Below, piece by piece: positions 1-7,446 of a stretch of DNA of 64,000 nt. The DNA comes from Bacteroidales bacterium M3. Lineage in GTDB: Bacteria > Bacteroidota > Bacteroidia > Bacteroidales > Muribaculaceae. The notes beneath the pieces were generated by a model. It ran no database searches and was not told the DNA's origin. It saw only the letters and a list, made by a program, of their open reading frames with translations. Location: positions 176,820 to 240,819 of the forward strand of contig LUJN01000012.1 in assembly GCA_001689445.1 (NCBI GenBank), read 5' to 3'. Position 1 is the stretch's first letter. Every line of letters begins with the position of its first letter. Position numbers and translations under genes: made by a program.

Positions 1-266
1 ATGTCAGCGTCGCAGAAAGCCATACGCTCAATGAGAGCTACAGGATATGTTATTCCATTATAGGTCACACTCTCCGGGAGATCAATACAACCCGAATAGT
101 TGCCGTTCTCTGGCTTAACTACTTTTACTTCAGTGCGATAGTTCCGATAGATTTCATAGCAGATGCCATCGACCGTGAACTTTGTTCCCGCAGTTGCTGC
201 GTTGGTCGTGGTGGACGCGAGCAATCCGATGATGAACAGCCCGAAAATAAGTAGTTTCTTTCTCAT
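1..266 (-). CDS. BspA-like leucine-rich repeat surface protein, N-terminal part (runs off left edge)
   Basis: The reverse strand opens with ATG at 266 and stays open to the window edge, 88 codons. Residues 1-24 form a signal peptide (MRKKLLIF, a hydrophobic stretch, then TNAATA). The mature part reads FTVDGICYEI, then KVVKPENGNYSG, CIDLPESVTYNG and PVALIERMAF. That is the usual N-terminal entry into LRR_5/BspA-type repeats of Bacteroidales surface proteins, which mediate adhesion or have unknown roles. Only the beginning is present, so repeat number and any C-terminal sorting signal cannot be judged. The family call is from pattern recognition of the VDGICYEI...VTYNGITYPV motif. Confidence 0.75.
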   Translation of the reverse strand, partial: MRKKLLIFGLFIIGLLASTTTNAATAGTKFTVDGICYEIYRNYRTEVKVVKPENGNYSGCIDLPESVTYNGITYPVALIERMAFCDAD

Positions 267-676
267 GATTTTGATTGATTTTTGTTTCCCGATCCCCTGG
301 TGAAACTGTGACGTATTGGATATGAAAAAGGTGTGAGGATCGTATCTCTGTCTTATCCGATATTCAGGCTCTCGCATTGCCCATGGTTTGGATAAAACAA
401 CAGCTACCCCACACCGTGTCTGCTATACAGTGCATCCTTGCGGATGCCAATATTAGCAACCGATGTGGGTGCTATTGCAATTTACCTTCAAACCATAATC
501 AAATTTGCGAGATTTGAATATCGAAGATAAAAGGTCAATAACACCCTTTCTGAAAAACATGTCTTTCAGGTGAGGCAGCCTCTGCATCCCTGCCTGAAAT
601 TGCCGTAAATTTACACCTTTTACCTTTCCCCTCCAACACCCCACCCAAAATTTAACACATACCCCTACATGTTTTT

Positions 677-706
677 AGACATAAGAACATAGGGACATAG
701 GGCTGA
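677..706 (+). repeat. Degenerate 8-bp tandem repeat (ACATAGGG family)
   Basis: Consecutive units ACATAAGA, ACATAGGG, ACATAGGG are followed by CTGACG. The same arrangement with diverged units recurs at 1163-1194 and 52112-52143, and in reverse orientation at 1255-1308. Confidence 0.7.
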
Positions 707-782
707 CGCTGCGTATCGTTTCTGACATAGGTCATGAGGTTGGAGAGGCCGGAGACCACCGCTTGCAGGCACGGCCAAGGGG

Positions 783-1067
783 GACAAGAGGTCGGAGACC
801 TCGCTGTCAGGTTAACCCCACAATTAGCGCAGCGGTTTGTGGGGTACGGGCGACCTCCCATCCACATATTCCTCGGAGAGGATAATTTCCCGTCATCACC
901 GCCACACGTTCACCAATGCCGCGCATGAGGCACGCCACCCTCTCACCGTACCCGCGCAAGGGAGCTATCCTCTTCGAGGAACACGCCCGCGGGGGATTCC
1001 GATACCCCACAAACCGCTGCGCTAATTGTGGGGCTAACCTGACAGCGAGGTCTCCGACCTCTTGTCG
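783..1067. repeat. Large inverted repeat (64-bp arms) with structured centre
   Basis: Bases 783-846 and 1004-1067 are reverse complements with one mismatch that I can see. The arms include GAGGTCGGAGACCTC (itself palindromic) and GCGCAGCGGTTTGTGGGG. Inside the 157-bp spacer a second pair, 871-884 with 966-979, is complementary at 13 of 14 bases, so a transcript from either strand could fold into one long stem. Octamer repeats flank it at 677-706 and 1163-1194. It could be a decayed non-autonomous mobile element or an untranslated structured RNA. No transposase gene is present. Confidence 0.75.
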
Positions 1068-1162
1068 CCCTATGCCTGTGCGGGGTGTGATGCCCCCGAA
1101 GCCGTGCTTTTTTGACCACCTACACGACCACAAGATTTCAGACAAGAGAACACGATTTTTTT

Positions 1163-1308
1163 AGACATACGAACAAACGAACATAAGGCTGACGAGACCT
1201 CGGGAAGAAGGAGGTCATGTGTCAGCCTTATATTTTTAGGACATTTGGTGCGTAGTCATATGTCCCTTTGTTCGTATGTCTAAAATTTCTATGTTCTTAT
1301 GTCTAAAT
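1163..1308. repeat. Inverted pair of 8-bp tandem repeats around a hairpin
   Basis: Forward units ACATACGA, ACAAACGA, ACATAAGG (1163-1188) run into a hairpin with arms ATAAGGCTGAC and GTCAGCCTTAT (about 1183-1231). Reverse-oriented octamers follow at 1255-1308, ending 15 bases before the deoC stop. On the minus strand the block lies directly downstream of deoC and may end its transcript. Confidence 0.55.
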
Positions 1309-1323
1309 TTCCAAAGAGGGAGC

Positions 1324-2208
1324 TTAGAAGAACTTGGTCTCGGTGACGAGGATGTCGGAGAGGAGGTTGTTGGCGAGGCGGGAGGCGCCGATGCGGAAAT
1401 ACTCGTTGTCGAGCCATCCGTCGCCCAGCACCTCCTTGACGATGGTGTAGTACTTGACGGCATCCTCGGTCGAGGCGACGCCTCCGGCGGCCTTGAAGCC
1501 GACCATGCGCCCGGTCTTGTCGAAGTATTCCTTGATGCACTGGCACATCACGTAGGCGGCCTCAAGCGACGCGCCGGGGTATTCCTTGCCGGTGGATGTC
1601 TTGAGGAAGTCGGCGCCGCTGTAGAGCGACAGGATAGACGCAGCACGGATGTTTTCGGCGGTCTTCAACGCCCCGCTCTCGATAATCACCTTCAGGCGCG
1701 CGCGGCGGCAGGAGTGCTTTATCTCCTCCATCTCGTCGCACAGCTCCTCATAGTCGCCGTCGAGAAACAGGCCAAGGTTCATCACGATGTCTATCTCGTC
1801 GGCACCCGCGCCGACGGCCAATGCCGTCTCGGCAATCTTCACCTCGGGGAATGTCTGCGACGAGGGGAATCCGGCCGACACGCAGGCGATGTTGACCTGC
1901 GACACCTCCAGCACCTGGCGCACCACCTCGGCAAACACGGGATAGACGCATATCGCCGCCACGTTGGGCAGCTCGGGATGCTCCTCCTCAAAGTCGTTGA
2001 CGCGTTTGGTGAACTGTGCCACCGAGTCGGGAGAGTCGGTCGACTTCAGCGTCGTGAGGTCGATGCAGTTGAACATCTTGCGGTACACATCCTGGGTCTT
2101 GTTCTCCTCAAGATGCTCGGAGAGAATCTTATCCACGGCAGCCTTGACGGCAGCGTCGTCGGCGATGACGCCCGATGCGGCTATCGCGTCTCTATACTTG
2201 TCGCTCAT
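1324..2208 (-). CDS. deoC: Deoxyribose-phosphate aldolase
   Basis: A 294-residue class I aldolase that cleaves 2-deoxyribose-5-phosphate to glyceraldehyde-3-phosphate and acetaldehyde in deoxynucleoside catabolism; cytosolic. The Schiff-base lysine is K203 in FLKTSTGK. The second active-site lysine is K239 in GFKAAGG, and the catalytic Asp is D140 in DEIDIVMN. Length and the extra N-terminal segment before CIDLTTL fit the DeoC type common in Bacteroidota. The start ATG at 2208 sits 28 nt after a good promoter -7 box. It is transcribed alone; the next gene is separated by a 343-bp repeat block. Confidence 0.95.
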   Translation of the reverse strand: MSDKYRDAIAASGVIADDAAVKAAVDKILSEHLEENKTQDVYRKMFNCIDLTTLKSTDSPDSVAQFTKRVNDFEEEHPELPNVAAICVYPVFAEVVRQVLEVSQVNIACVSAGFPSSQTFPEVKIAETALAVGAGADEIDIVMNLGLFLDGDYEELCDEMEEIKHSCRRARLKVIIESGALKTAENIRAASILSLYSGADFLKTSTGKEYPGASLEAAYVMCQCIKEYFDKTGRMVGFKAAGGVASTEDAVKYYTIVKEVLGDGWLDNEYFRIGASRLANNLLSDILVTETKFF

Positions 2209-2236
2209 AATACAAATGTGTTAATGGTTACTTTCA

Positions 2237-2267
2237 CAAAAATAGAAAATATTCCTGTCAGTTACAA
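2237..2267 (-). promoter_or_regulatory. Promoter of deoC (Bacteroidota type)
   Basis: On the reverse strand TTG (2267-2265) is followed after 20 nt by TATTTTTG (2244-2237). This matches the Bacteroidota sigma-ABfr pattern TTG / TAnnTTTG. It lies just upstream of the deoC start. Confidence 0.7.
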
Positions 2268-2280
2268 CAACGTCGCCCCG

Positions 2281-2550
2281 ATAACGGTTGCCGGCAATGC
2301 CGAGAAACAGGGGCGAAGCCCCTGCATGTGCATAACCCCACGCATCGTGTGGGGTCATAATGTACCATAGGGACTAAAAGGTCGAAGACCTTTCACTGTA
2401 GCACCCGCCAGTCCCTTGTGGTGAGTCTCCGGCCCACCTCCGGCTCTCATTCCTCATCCCCACGCGATGCGTGGGGTTAGACACATGAAGGGTCTTGCGA
2501 CCCTTGTTTTGACGAGCACTACCGCAATGGTGTCGCGCGGCATTGTCGCG
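2281..2550. repeat. Array of five short GC-rich hairpins in the deoC-mazG gap
   Basis: The 343-bp gap holds five strong hairpins: 2308-2324 (CAGGGGCGAAGCCCCTG), 2335-2355 (accccac.../...gtggggt), 2377-2393 (AAAGGTCGAAGACCTTT), 2458-2476 (CCCCACGCGATGCGTGGGG) and 2488-2505 (AAGGGTCTTGCGACCCTT). Two pairs share related stems. The DNA between them gives a reverse reading HVSNPTHRVGMRNESRRWAG, a string I have seen in spurious Bacteroidales open frames, so this looks like a dispersed repeat and not a gene. Confidence 0.65.
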
Positions 2551-2551
2551 G

Positions 2552-2890
2552 TCAGCCGTGGAGCTTGGGGTTGTCGCGGTGGCGGGTGATGTCGCGGGCG
2601 GTCTTTTTGGCGAGGTTGGCCTCAAATGCCGCCTGGAGGTCAACGCCTGTCTGATTGGCAATGGCGATTGTCACCCACAGCAGGTCGGCAAGCTCATCGG
2701 CAAGGTCGTGCTTCTCGCCCGGCTTGAAGGACTGGTCGCCGTAGGTGCGAGCCATGAGGCGCGCTACTTCGCCGGTCTCCTCGGCGAGGATAGCCATGTT
2801 GGTCAGCGGCGAGAAATACCGCACGCCTATCGTGGTGATCCACTCGTCAACGCGCGCCTGCATGTCGCGCAGTGTCATATCCTGTTGCAT
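2552..2890 (-). CDS. MazG-like nucleotide pyrophosphohydrolase
   Basis: A 112-residue all-alpha NTP pyrophosphohydrolase of the MazG/dCTPase superfamily. The metal-binding ExxE is E37-E38-T-G-E41 (AEETGE), and ExxD is E66-D69 in LADELADLLW. This single-domain form would hydrolyse a (d)NTP to the NMP and pyrophosphate, a house-cleaning role; the substrate cannot be read from sequence. The dtd gene follows downstream on the same strand, separated by a REP pair. Confidence 0.8.
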   Translation of the reverse strand: MQQDMTLRDMQARVDEWITTIGVRYFSPLTNMAILAEETGEVARLMARTYGDQSFKPGEKHDLADELADLLWVTIAIANQTGVDLQAAFEANLAKKTARDITRHRDNPKLHG

Positions 2891-2955
2891 GGTCGATTAT
2901 TTTAGAAAATAAGCTATAATGGGGATGTTTCAAAACTCGCCGATTGGCTTGAGAT

Positions 2956-3035
2956 GTAGGGACGTTCCCTGGAACGTCCGCGGATAATATCTTGGTATAT
3001 GGACGATTGGCGGACGCTACAGGTAGCGTCCCTAC
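2956..3035. repeat. GTAGG-headed hairpin pair (REP-like), inverted
   Basis: The left element begins GTAGG at 2956 with stem GGACGTTCC, loop CT, stem GGAACGTCC. The right element (3012-3035) is on the other strand: read in reverse it starts GTAGG with stem GGACGCTAC, loop CT, stem GTAGCGTCC. The heads face outward. The two stems differ, but both are perfectly paired. Confidence 0.75.
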
Positions 3036-3093
3036 TCCTTTAGCAGCAATCTATCGGGTTTTGCAACACCCTTGTAATGGCCGCGATAAATCA

Positions 3094-3546
3094 TCATTCC
3101 CTCAGGCGGGAGTCGATGATGATTGTCACGGGGCCGTCGTTGACAAGCGCGACCTTCATGTCGGCGCCAAAGGCGCCGCGCCCGACGGGTCGCCCCAACG
3201 CCGTGCCTACCATGTCGCAATATGCCTCATAGAGGGGCACGGCGAGGTCATGGCCGGCGGCGCGGATATAGGACGGGCGGTTGCCCTTGCGAGTGGATGC
3301 CGTGAGGGTAAACTGCGACACGGCGAGCACCTCGCCGCCGACATCGGCGACGGAGCGGTTCATCACCCCCGACTCGTCGTCAAATATGCGCAATGCGACG
3401 CTCTTTGCCGCAAGCCACTTGACATCCTCCATCGTGTCGCCGTTCTCGACGCCGACCAGCACCATCAGACCCCGGCCTATCTTGCCGACAACACTCCCGT
3501 CGACACTGACGCTTGCTTCAGCGGCACGTTGTATCACAAGTCTCAT
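3094..3546 (-). CDS. dtd: D-aminoacyl-tRNA deacylase
   Basis: A 150-residue DTD-family enzyme that hydrolyses D-aminoacyl-tRNA (and glycyl-tRNA-Ala), keeping D-residues out of translation. Family motifs are SQFTL (residues 77-81) and the carbonyl-gating GPVT (138-141, in NDGPVT). Length matches the family. The start is 25 bp downstream of the end of the C10 peptidase gene on the same strand, so co-transcription is possible although the two functions are unrelated. Confidence 0.93.
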   Translation of the reverse strand: MRLVIQRAAEASVSVDGSVVGKIGRGLMVLVGVENGDTMEDVKWLAAKSVALRIFDDESGVMNRSVADVGGEVLAVSQFTLTASTRKGNRPSYIRAAGHDLAVPLYEAYCDMVGTALGRPVGRGAFGADMKVALVNDGPVTIIIDSRLRE

Positions 3547-3571
3547 ATCTACGTGTTATATCGTTAAAATT

Positions 3572-4936
3572 TTACAAAGCGATTTTAGAGGTTCTCATCC
3601 CGTCAGTGACGATATAGACGCCGGGCACCAACGGGTCGGATTGAAGTCTCCGAGAGTCCAATTTTCCGACCCTCTGGCCGTGAATATCGTAAATATTGAT
3701 TTCTCGCGGGGCTTCAGAGACGCATATACGGCGGTTTATCACTTGAATATCAACCACATCACCCTCAATCGCATCTATCCCCGACATCGAGGGAAATAGC
3801 GCAGAAGCGGTAATAGTCAGCGAAAACGAGTCCGGAACGTCGGTTCTGGTCAATTTCACGGGCTGCCACGGGTCGCTCGCCGTCAAGCGATATACAGGAG
3901 TAGCCTCATACACCCCGTCGGCCTGGTCGATCCACGAGACATCGACCGTGAAGCCCTCCAACGCCACATAGCGGTTGTCGGGCAGACGCAGACGCTGCCC
4001 CGACAGGTAGGACACATCCCCATTGACATCGACAAGCCGCAGCCCGAAACTTACGCTCGGCGCATAACCCGTGTAATTGCGCATGTCGATGTTCACCTTC
4101 AGCACGCCATCCTCGCGCGACACCTCGCTGCCGTCGACCGAGACACCGTTGGAGGAGCACACCATCCAGCTCTGCCCCGACTCGGGCTTAGTGGGGTAAA
4201 AGAGAATGGCCGACTGCCCGTAGACATATGGCCTCAATCCCGACAGCGGGTAGTAGCCGTCGCTTGACGAGCCGAACCCCCAGTTGACATGCAAGTAGCC
4301 GCGCTTGTCGTAGCCATCCACCACAAAAGCATGTCCAAGATAGGAGGAGGTATAGCCGCCATAATAGACGGGATAGCCGGCGGCAATGGCGTCCATGACA
4401 AGCTCGGCCCACACCTCGTCATCAAAATACTCGCGGTCGGCCAACACCGACTCACGGGCATAGCCGAAATGGTCGATGGCGGCCCGGAACGCATCGTCGA
4501 TATATGCCCCACTCGCGGGGGTATACTCCGCCTCGGCCGCGATGCCACACTGGTACATTATCGTTGCCACGGCATCGGCCTCAGCATCGGTATATGCGCC
4601 GACATAGTTGTCGAGCATGAGGTCCCATTGGTATTCAGTGGCGGCAAAGTCGGCGGTCAAGGTCTCGGAAAGCGAGCCGTATTTCCACTCTATCGACTTC
4701 TTGCCGATGCCCCGCGCCGGATAGCGGTGATAGCGCATCACCTGCGCCATGGCAGTGGCCACGCAGCTTGTCTTGCAATGCCGTCCGGGGGCATATTCGG
4801 GACACAGATTGTTGTATGGGGCATCCTGCCCCCATGCCGTTGTCATAAGCGGGTCTACCGACTCGGGACGCGGCGCGTCCTGCGCTACTGAGAGCAGCGG
4901 CAGAATGATTGTTGCAGCAGTGAGAATCTTTTTCAT
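3572..4936 (-). CDS. C10 family (streptopain-like) cysteine protease with C-terminal sorting-type domain
   Basis: The start is MKKILTAATI at 4936 (454 aa), giving a clean signal peptide ending near SVAQ; an upstream in-frame ATG adds 13 unlikely residues. The N-terminal catalytic domain has the family signature QDAPYNNLCP followed by catalytic C58 in SCVATAMAQVM. The active-site His is H202 in GHAFVVDGYD, and the conserved Trp is W219 in HVNWGF. No long inhibitory propeptide is evident before the catalytic Cys. The C-terminus (INIYDIHGQRVG ... VPGVYIV ... KIAL) resembles the Bacteroidota T9SS type A sorting domain. I infer secretion and possibly surface attachment. Family members include streptopain and Bacteroides Bfp proteases. 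Confidence 0.85.
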   Translation of the reverse strand: MKKILTAATIILPLLSVAQDAPRPESVDPLMTTAWGQDAPYNNLCPEYAPGRHCKTSCVATAMAQVMRYHRYPARGIGKKSIEWKYGSLSETLTADFAATEYQWDLMLDNYVGAYTDAEADAVATIMYQCGIAAEAEYTPASGAYIDDAFRAAIDHFGYARESVLADREYFDDEVWAELVMDAIAAGYPVYYGGYTSSYLGHAFVVDGYDKRGYLHVNWGFGSSSDGYYPLSGLRPYVYGQSAILFYPTKPESGQSWMVCSSNGVSVDGSEVSREDGVLKVNIDMRNYTGYAPSVSFGLRLVDVNGDVSYLSGQRLRLPDNRYVALEGFTVDVSWIDQADGVYEATPVYRLTASDPWQPVKLTRTDVPDSFSLTITASALFPSMSGIDAIEGDVVDIQVINRRICVSEAPREINIYDIHGQRVGKLDSRRLQSDPLVPGVYIVTDGMRTSKIAL

Positions 4937-4955
4937 GATTGGAGAATTGGATGAT

Positions 4956-5036
4956 GAATAGGTCCAATAAGTCAAATAAGTCTAATAAGCCTTATAGAGC
5001 CTATTTGACCTATTGGCCCTATCGGGCCTGTTGGTG
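4956..5036. repeat. Degenerate 9-bp tandem repeat, nine units
   Basis: The stretch divides exactly into nine 9-mers, such as AATAAGTCA-like, TAATAAGCC, CTATTTGAC, CTATTGGCC and CTATCGGGC. The first half is roughly the inverse of the second, so it can fold. It fills the gap between uvrC and the protease gene and ends 3 bp before the uvrC stop codon. Confidence 0.75.
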
Positions 5037-5038
5037 TT

Positions 5039-6853
5039 TCACTCCGGGTGGAGTGCGTTATAGATCAGCGAGGCGCGTGCGGGGCCGGTGATGTCGGCAA
5101 TCTGGTCGGCGGTGGCCTCGCGCAGACGCTTGACGCTCTTGAATCGTTGGAGCAGTGCCTCTCGGGTCTTCTCCCCTACCCCACGGATGTCGTCAAGCTC
5201 GCTTACAAGCTGCGACTTGCTGCGTCGGTTGCGGTGGTGGGTGATGCCAAAGCGGTGGGCCTCGTCGCGCATATGCTGCACAACGCGCAGCGACTCGGAG
5301 TTCTTGTCGATATAAAGCGGCACGCTGTCGCCGGGAAAGTAGATTTCCTCAAGACGCTTGGCGATGCCGACGACGGCAATCACGCCTCGAAGTCCGATAT
5401 CCTCCAACGCCTCCACGGCGGCACTCAGCTGCCCCTTGCCGCCGTCGACGACAATGAGCTGGGGCAACCCCTGCCCCTCCTCCATAAGACGCGTATAGCG
5501 GCGTGTAAGCACCTCCTTCATCGACGCGAAGTCATCGGGGCCGACAACAGTCTTGATGTTGAAGTGGCGGTAGTCGCGTTTGGCGGGCTTGCCGTCTCGG
5601 AACACGACACACGACGCGACAGGGTTCGTGCCCTGGATATTGGAGTTATCAAAGCACTCGACATGGCGCGGTAACTCATTGAGACGGAAGTCGGCCTTCA
5701 TGCGCTGCAATGTGCGCTCGACACGCTCCTCGGGATTGTGCTTCTCAAGACGCTTGAGCGAGTCGACCTTATGCTGACGGGCATTACGCGTGGAGACATC
5801 GAGCAGCTTGGCCTTGTCGCCCCGCTGCGGGATAGTGAACGTCACCCCGGGAAACTCCACGTCCGGCGTCACGGGGGCTATCACCTCGTCATACTGCACC
5901 CCGAGCGAGCGAGCAATCTCGCCCATGGCATACCCGAGCAGCTGGGGCTGCGACTCGTCGAGACGACGCTTGTATTCGAGAGTGACGCTGCGCACGATAG
6001 CGCCACGGCGCACGTGCATATAGTTGATGTAGACATCGCGGTCGTCATCCTCGATGCCGAACACATCCACGTCGCCCACCGTCTGGCTGACGATGACACT
6101 CTTGGCGCGGTAACGCTCGATAAGCTGATATTTCTCCTTCATCGCCTGCGCCTCCTCAAAGCGCAGTTCGCCCGCGAGCCGCCCCATCTCGTCGCGCAGG
6201 AACGACAGCAACTTGTCGGTATCGCCCCGCAATATCTGCCTTATCCGCTCGATATTGGCCCCGTATTCCTCTTGGGAGAGCCGTCCCGTACAGCAGCCGG
6301 GACAGTTCTTCAGGTGGTATTCGAGGCACAGCCGCCCCTTGCCCGCAGCTATGTAGTCGGGGGTGATGACATGGCGGCAACGGCGCAGCGGGTACAGCTC
6401 GTGGATGAGGTCAAGCACCGTGCGCGCGACAGCCACGGAAGGGTACGGGCCAAAATATTTTGACCCGTCCTTCACGCGATTGCGCGTCATGAATACCCGG
6501 GGATAATGCTCGTTGGTTACGACAATCCACGGATAAGTCTTGTCGTCCTTGAGCAGCACATTGTAGCGCGGCTTGTACTCCTTGATGAGCGAGTCCTCAA
6601 GGTTGAGCGCGTCCTCCTCGGTGGGCACCACGATATAGCTCATATCGGTGATGGCCCGCACGAGCAGGTTGGTGCGCAGCGAGTCGTGGGTGCGGTTGAA
6701 ATAGGACGAGACACGCCGCTTGAGGTTCTTTGCCTTGCCCACATAGATGACCGTCCCCTCGGCGTCATAATACATGTAGACGCCGGGGGTGTCGGGCAGT
6801 ATGGAGATTTTCTCCTTCAGCTCCTCAGACTTCCTAACGAGATGCTTTGCCAA
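5039..6853 (-). CDS. uvrC: UvrABC system protein C (excinuclease subunit)
   Basis: A 604-residue UvrC that makes the 3' and 5' incisions in nucleotide excision repair after UvrA/UvrB damage loading. Its N-terminal GIY-YIG nuclease domain has GVYMYYD (24-30) and VIYVGKAKNLKRR (35-47). A Cys cluster follows at about residues 170-190 (CRHVI, CLEYHLKNCPGCC). The UVR helix pair is near residue 210-235, the RNase H-like nuclease domain follows (VECFDNSNIQGT ... IVVDGGKGQL), and there is a helix-hairpin-helix tail (DIRGVGEKTREALL). It lies 16 bp downstream of apt and is likely the last gene of a ybeY-mnmG-apt-uvrC unit. Confidence 0.96.
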   Translation of the reverse strand: MAKHLVRKSEELKEKISILPDTPGVYMYYDAEGTVIYVGKAKNLKRRVSSYFNRTHDSLRTNLLVRAITDMSYIVVPTEEDALNLEDSLIKEYKPRYNVLLKDDKTYPWIVVTNEHYPRVFMTRNRVKDGSKYFGPYPSVAVARTVLDLIHELYPLRRCRHVITPDYIAAGKGRLCLEYHLKNCPGCCTGRLSQEEYGANIERIRQILRGDTDKLLSFLRDEMGRLAGELRFEEAQAMKEKYQLIERYRAKSVIVSQTVGDVDVFGIEDDDRDVYINYMHVRRGAIVRSVTLEYKRRLDESQPQLLGYAMGEIARSLGVQYDEVIAPVTPDVEFPGVTFTIPQRGDKAKLLDVSTRNARQHKVDSLKRLEKHNPEERVERTLQRMKADFRLNELPRHVECFDNSNIQGTNPVASCVVFRDGKPAKRDYRHFNIKTVVGPDDFASMKEVLTRRYTRLMEEGQGLPQLIVVDGGKGQLSAAVEALEDIGLRGVIAVVGIAKRLEEIYFPGDSVPLYIDKNSESLRVVQHMRDEAHRFGITHHRNRRSKSQLVSELDDIRGVGEKTREALLQRFKSVKRLREATADQIADITGPARASLIYNALHPE

Positions 6854-6869
6854 TGCGCGTTTTCTTTCA

Positions 6870-7388
6870 TCAATATGCTATCAAGGATGTAACGTCTACG
6901 CCGGCCGGAAGTTTTTCACGGCCGCCGAGAGCCGACAGCTCGATGATGAAATTGATGTAGATTTTCTTGGGGTTCATGCTCTTCACAAGCTCGTATGCAG
7001 CCGCCATTGTACCGCCCGTGGCAAGCACGTCGTCATGTATCACCACTATGTCATCGGGGGTGATGGCATCGCTGTGTATCTCGATAGTGTCGGTGCCATA
7101 CTCCTTGCTGTAGGTCTGCTTGATGGTGTCGGCAGGCAGTTTGCCCGGCTTGCGGGCGGGCACGAACCCCGCGCCGAGTTCAAAGGCGAGGATGCTGCCG
7201 CCGATAAAGCCGCGCGACTCGATGCCGACAACCTTTGTGACGCCCTTGTCGCGATAGAGCTGCGAAAGATCCCAACCGATGATGTGGAGGGCACGGGGAT
7301 CCTTGAATGCGGTAGTGAGGTCGCGGAAGATTACGCCCTTGGCGGGGAAGTCGACGACATCGCGGATTTTTGACTTGATGTATTCCAT
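6870..7388 (-). CDS. apt: Adenine phosphoribosyltransferase
   Basis: A 172-residue purine salvage enzyme converting adenine and PRPP to AMP. The PRPP-binding motif is at 115-127 (VVIHDDVLATGGT), and the N-terminal FPAKGVIFRDLT is typical of APRT. It sits between mnmG (58 bp upstream) and uvrC (16 bp downstream) on the same strand. Confidence 0.95.
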   Translation of the reverse strand: MEYIKSKIRDVVDFPAKGVIFRDLTTAFKDPRALHIIGWDLSQLYRDKGVTKVVGIESRGFIGGSILAFELGAGFVPARKPGKLPADTIKQTYSKEYGTDTIEIHSDAITPDDIVVIHDDVLATGGTMAAAYELVKSMNPKKIYINFIIELSALGGREKLPAGVDVTSLIAY

Positions 7389-7446
7389 TGTTTTTCGGTT
7401 TAAGTATTTGGTATTATGTTAGTTCTTTATGTTCCACGTGAAACAA

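Larger units (their letters stand above)
267..1323. other. Long non-coding interval (1,057 bp) made largely of repeats
   Basis: No convincing gene lies between the partial BspA gene and deoC. The left part (267-660) is AT-rich. It has a 63-codon reverse open frame at 453-644 that I do not recognise and do not call. From 677 to 1310 the interval is mosaic repeat DNA: octamer repeats at both ends around a large inverted repeat. Short open frames here are reverse images of one another across the inverted repeat, so they are not independent genes. Confidence 0.7.

Noticed and set aside
453..644. 63-codon reverse frame
   Set aside because: No recognised family, no promoter, and AT-rich surroundings; kept only as a remark in the intergenic entry.
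734..1164. Several small open frames sharing EVGDLAVRL and PQLAQRFVGY
   Set aside because: They share peptides only because they read the two arms of one inverted repeat in opposite directions.
1276..2370. 364-codon plus-strand open frame over deoC
   Set aside because: It is the antisense image of deoC, with low-complexity Val/Gly/His-rich product and no family motifs; GC-rich DNA opens such frames.
2374..2661. 95-codon reverse frame in the deoC-mazG gap
   Set aside because: It runs through palindromic repeats and into the mazG-like gene in another frame; no start context or conserved domain.
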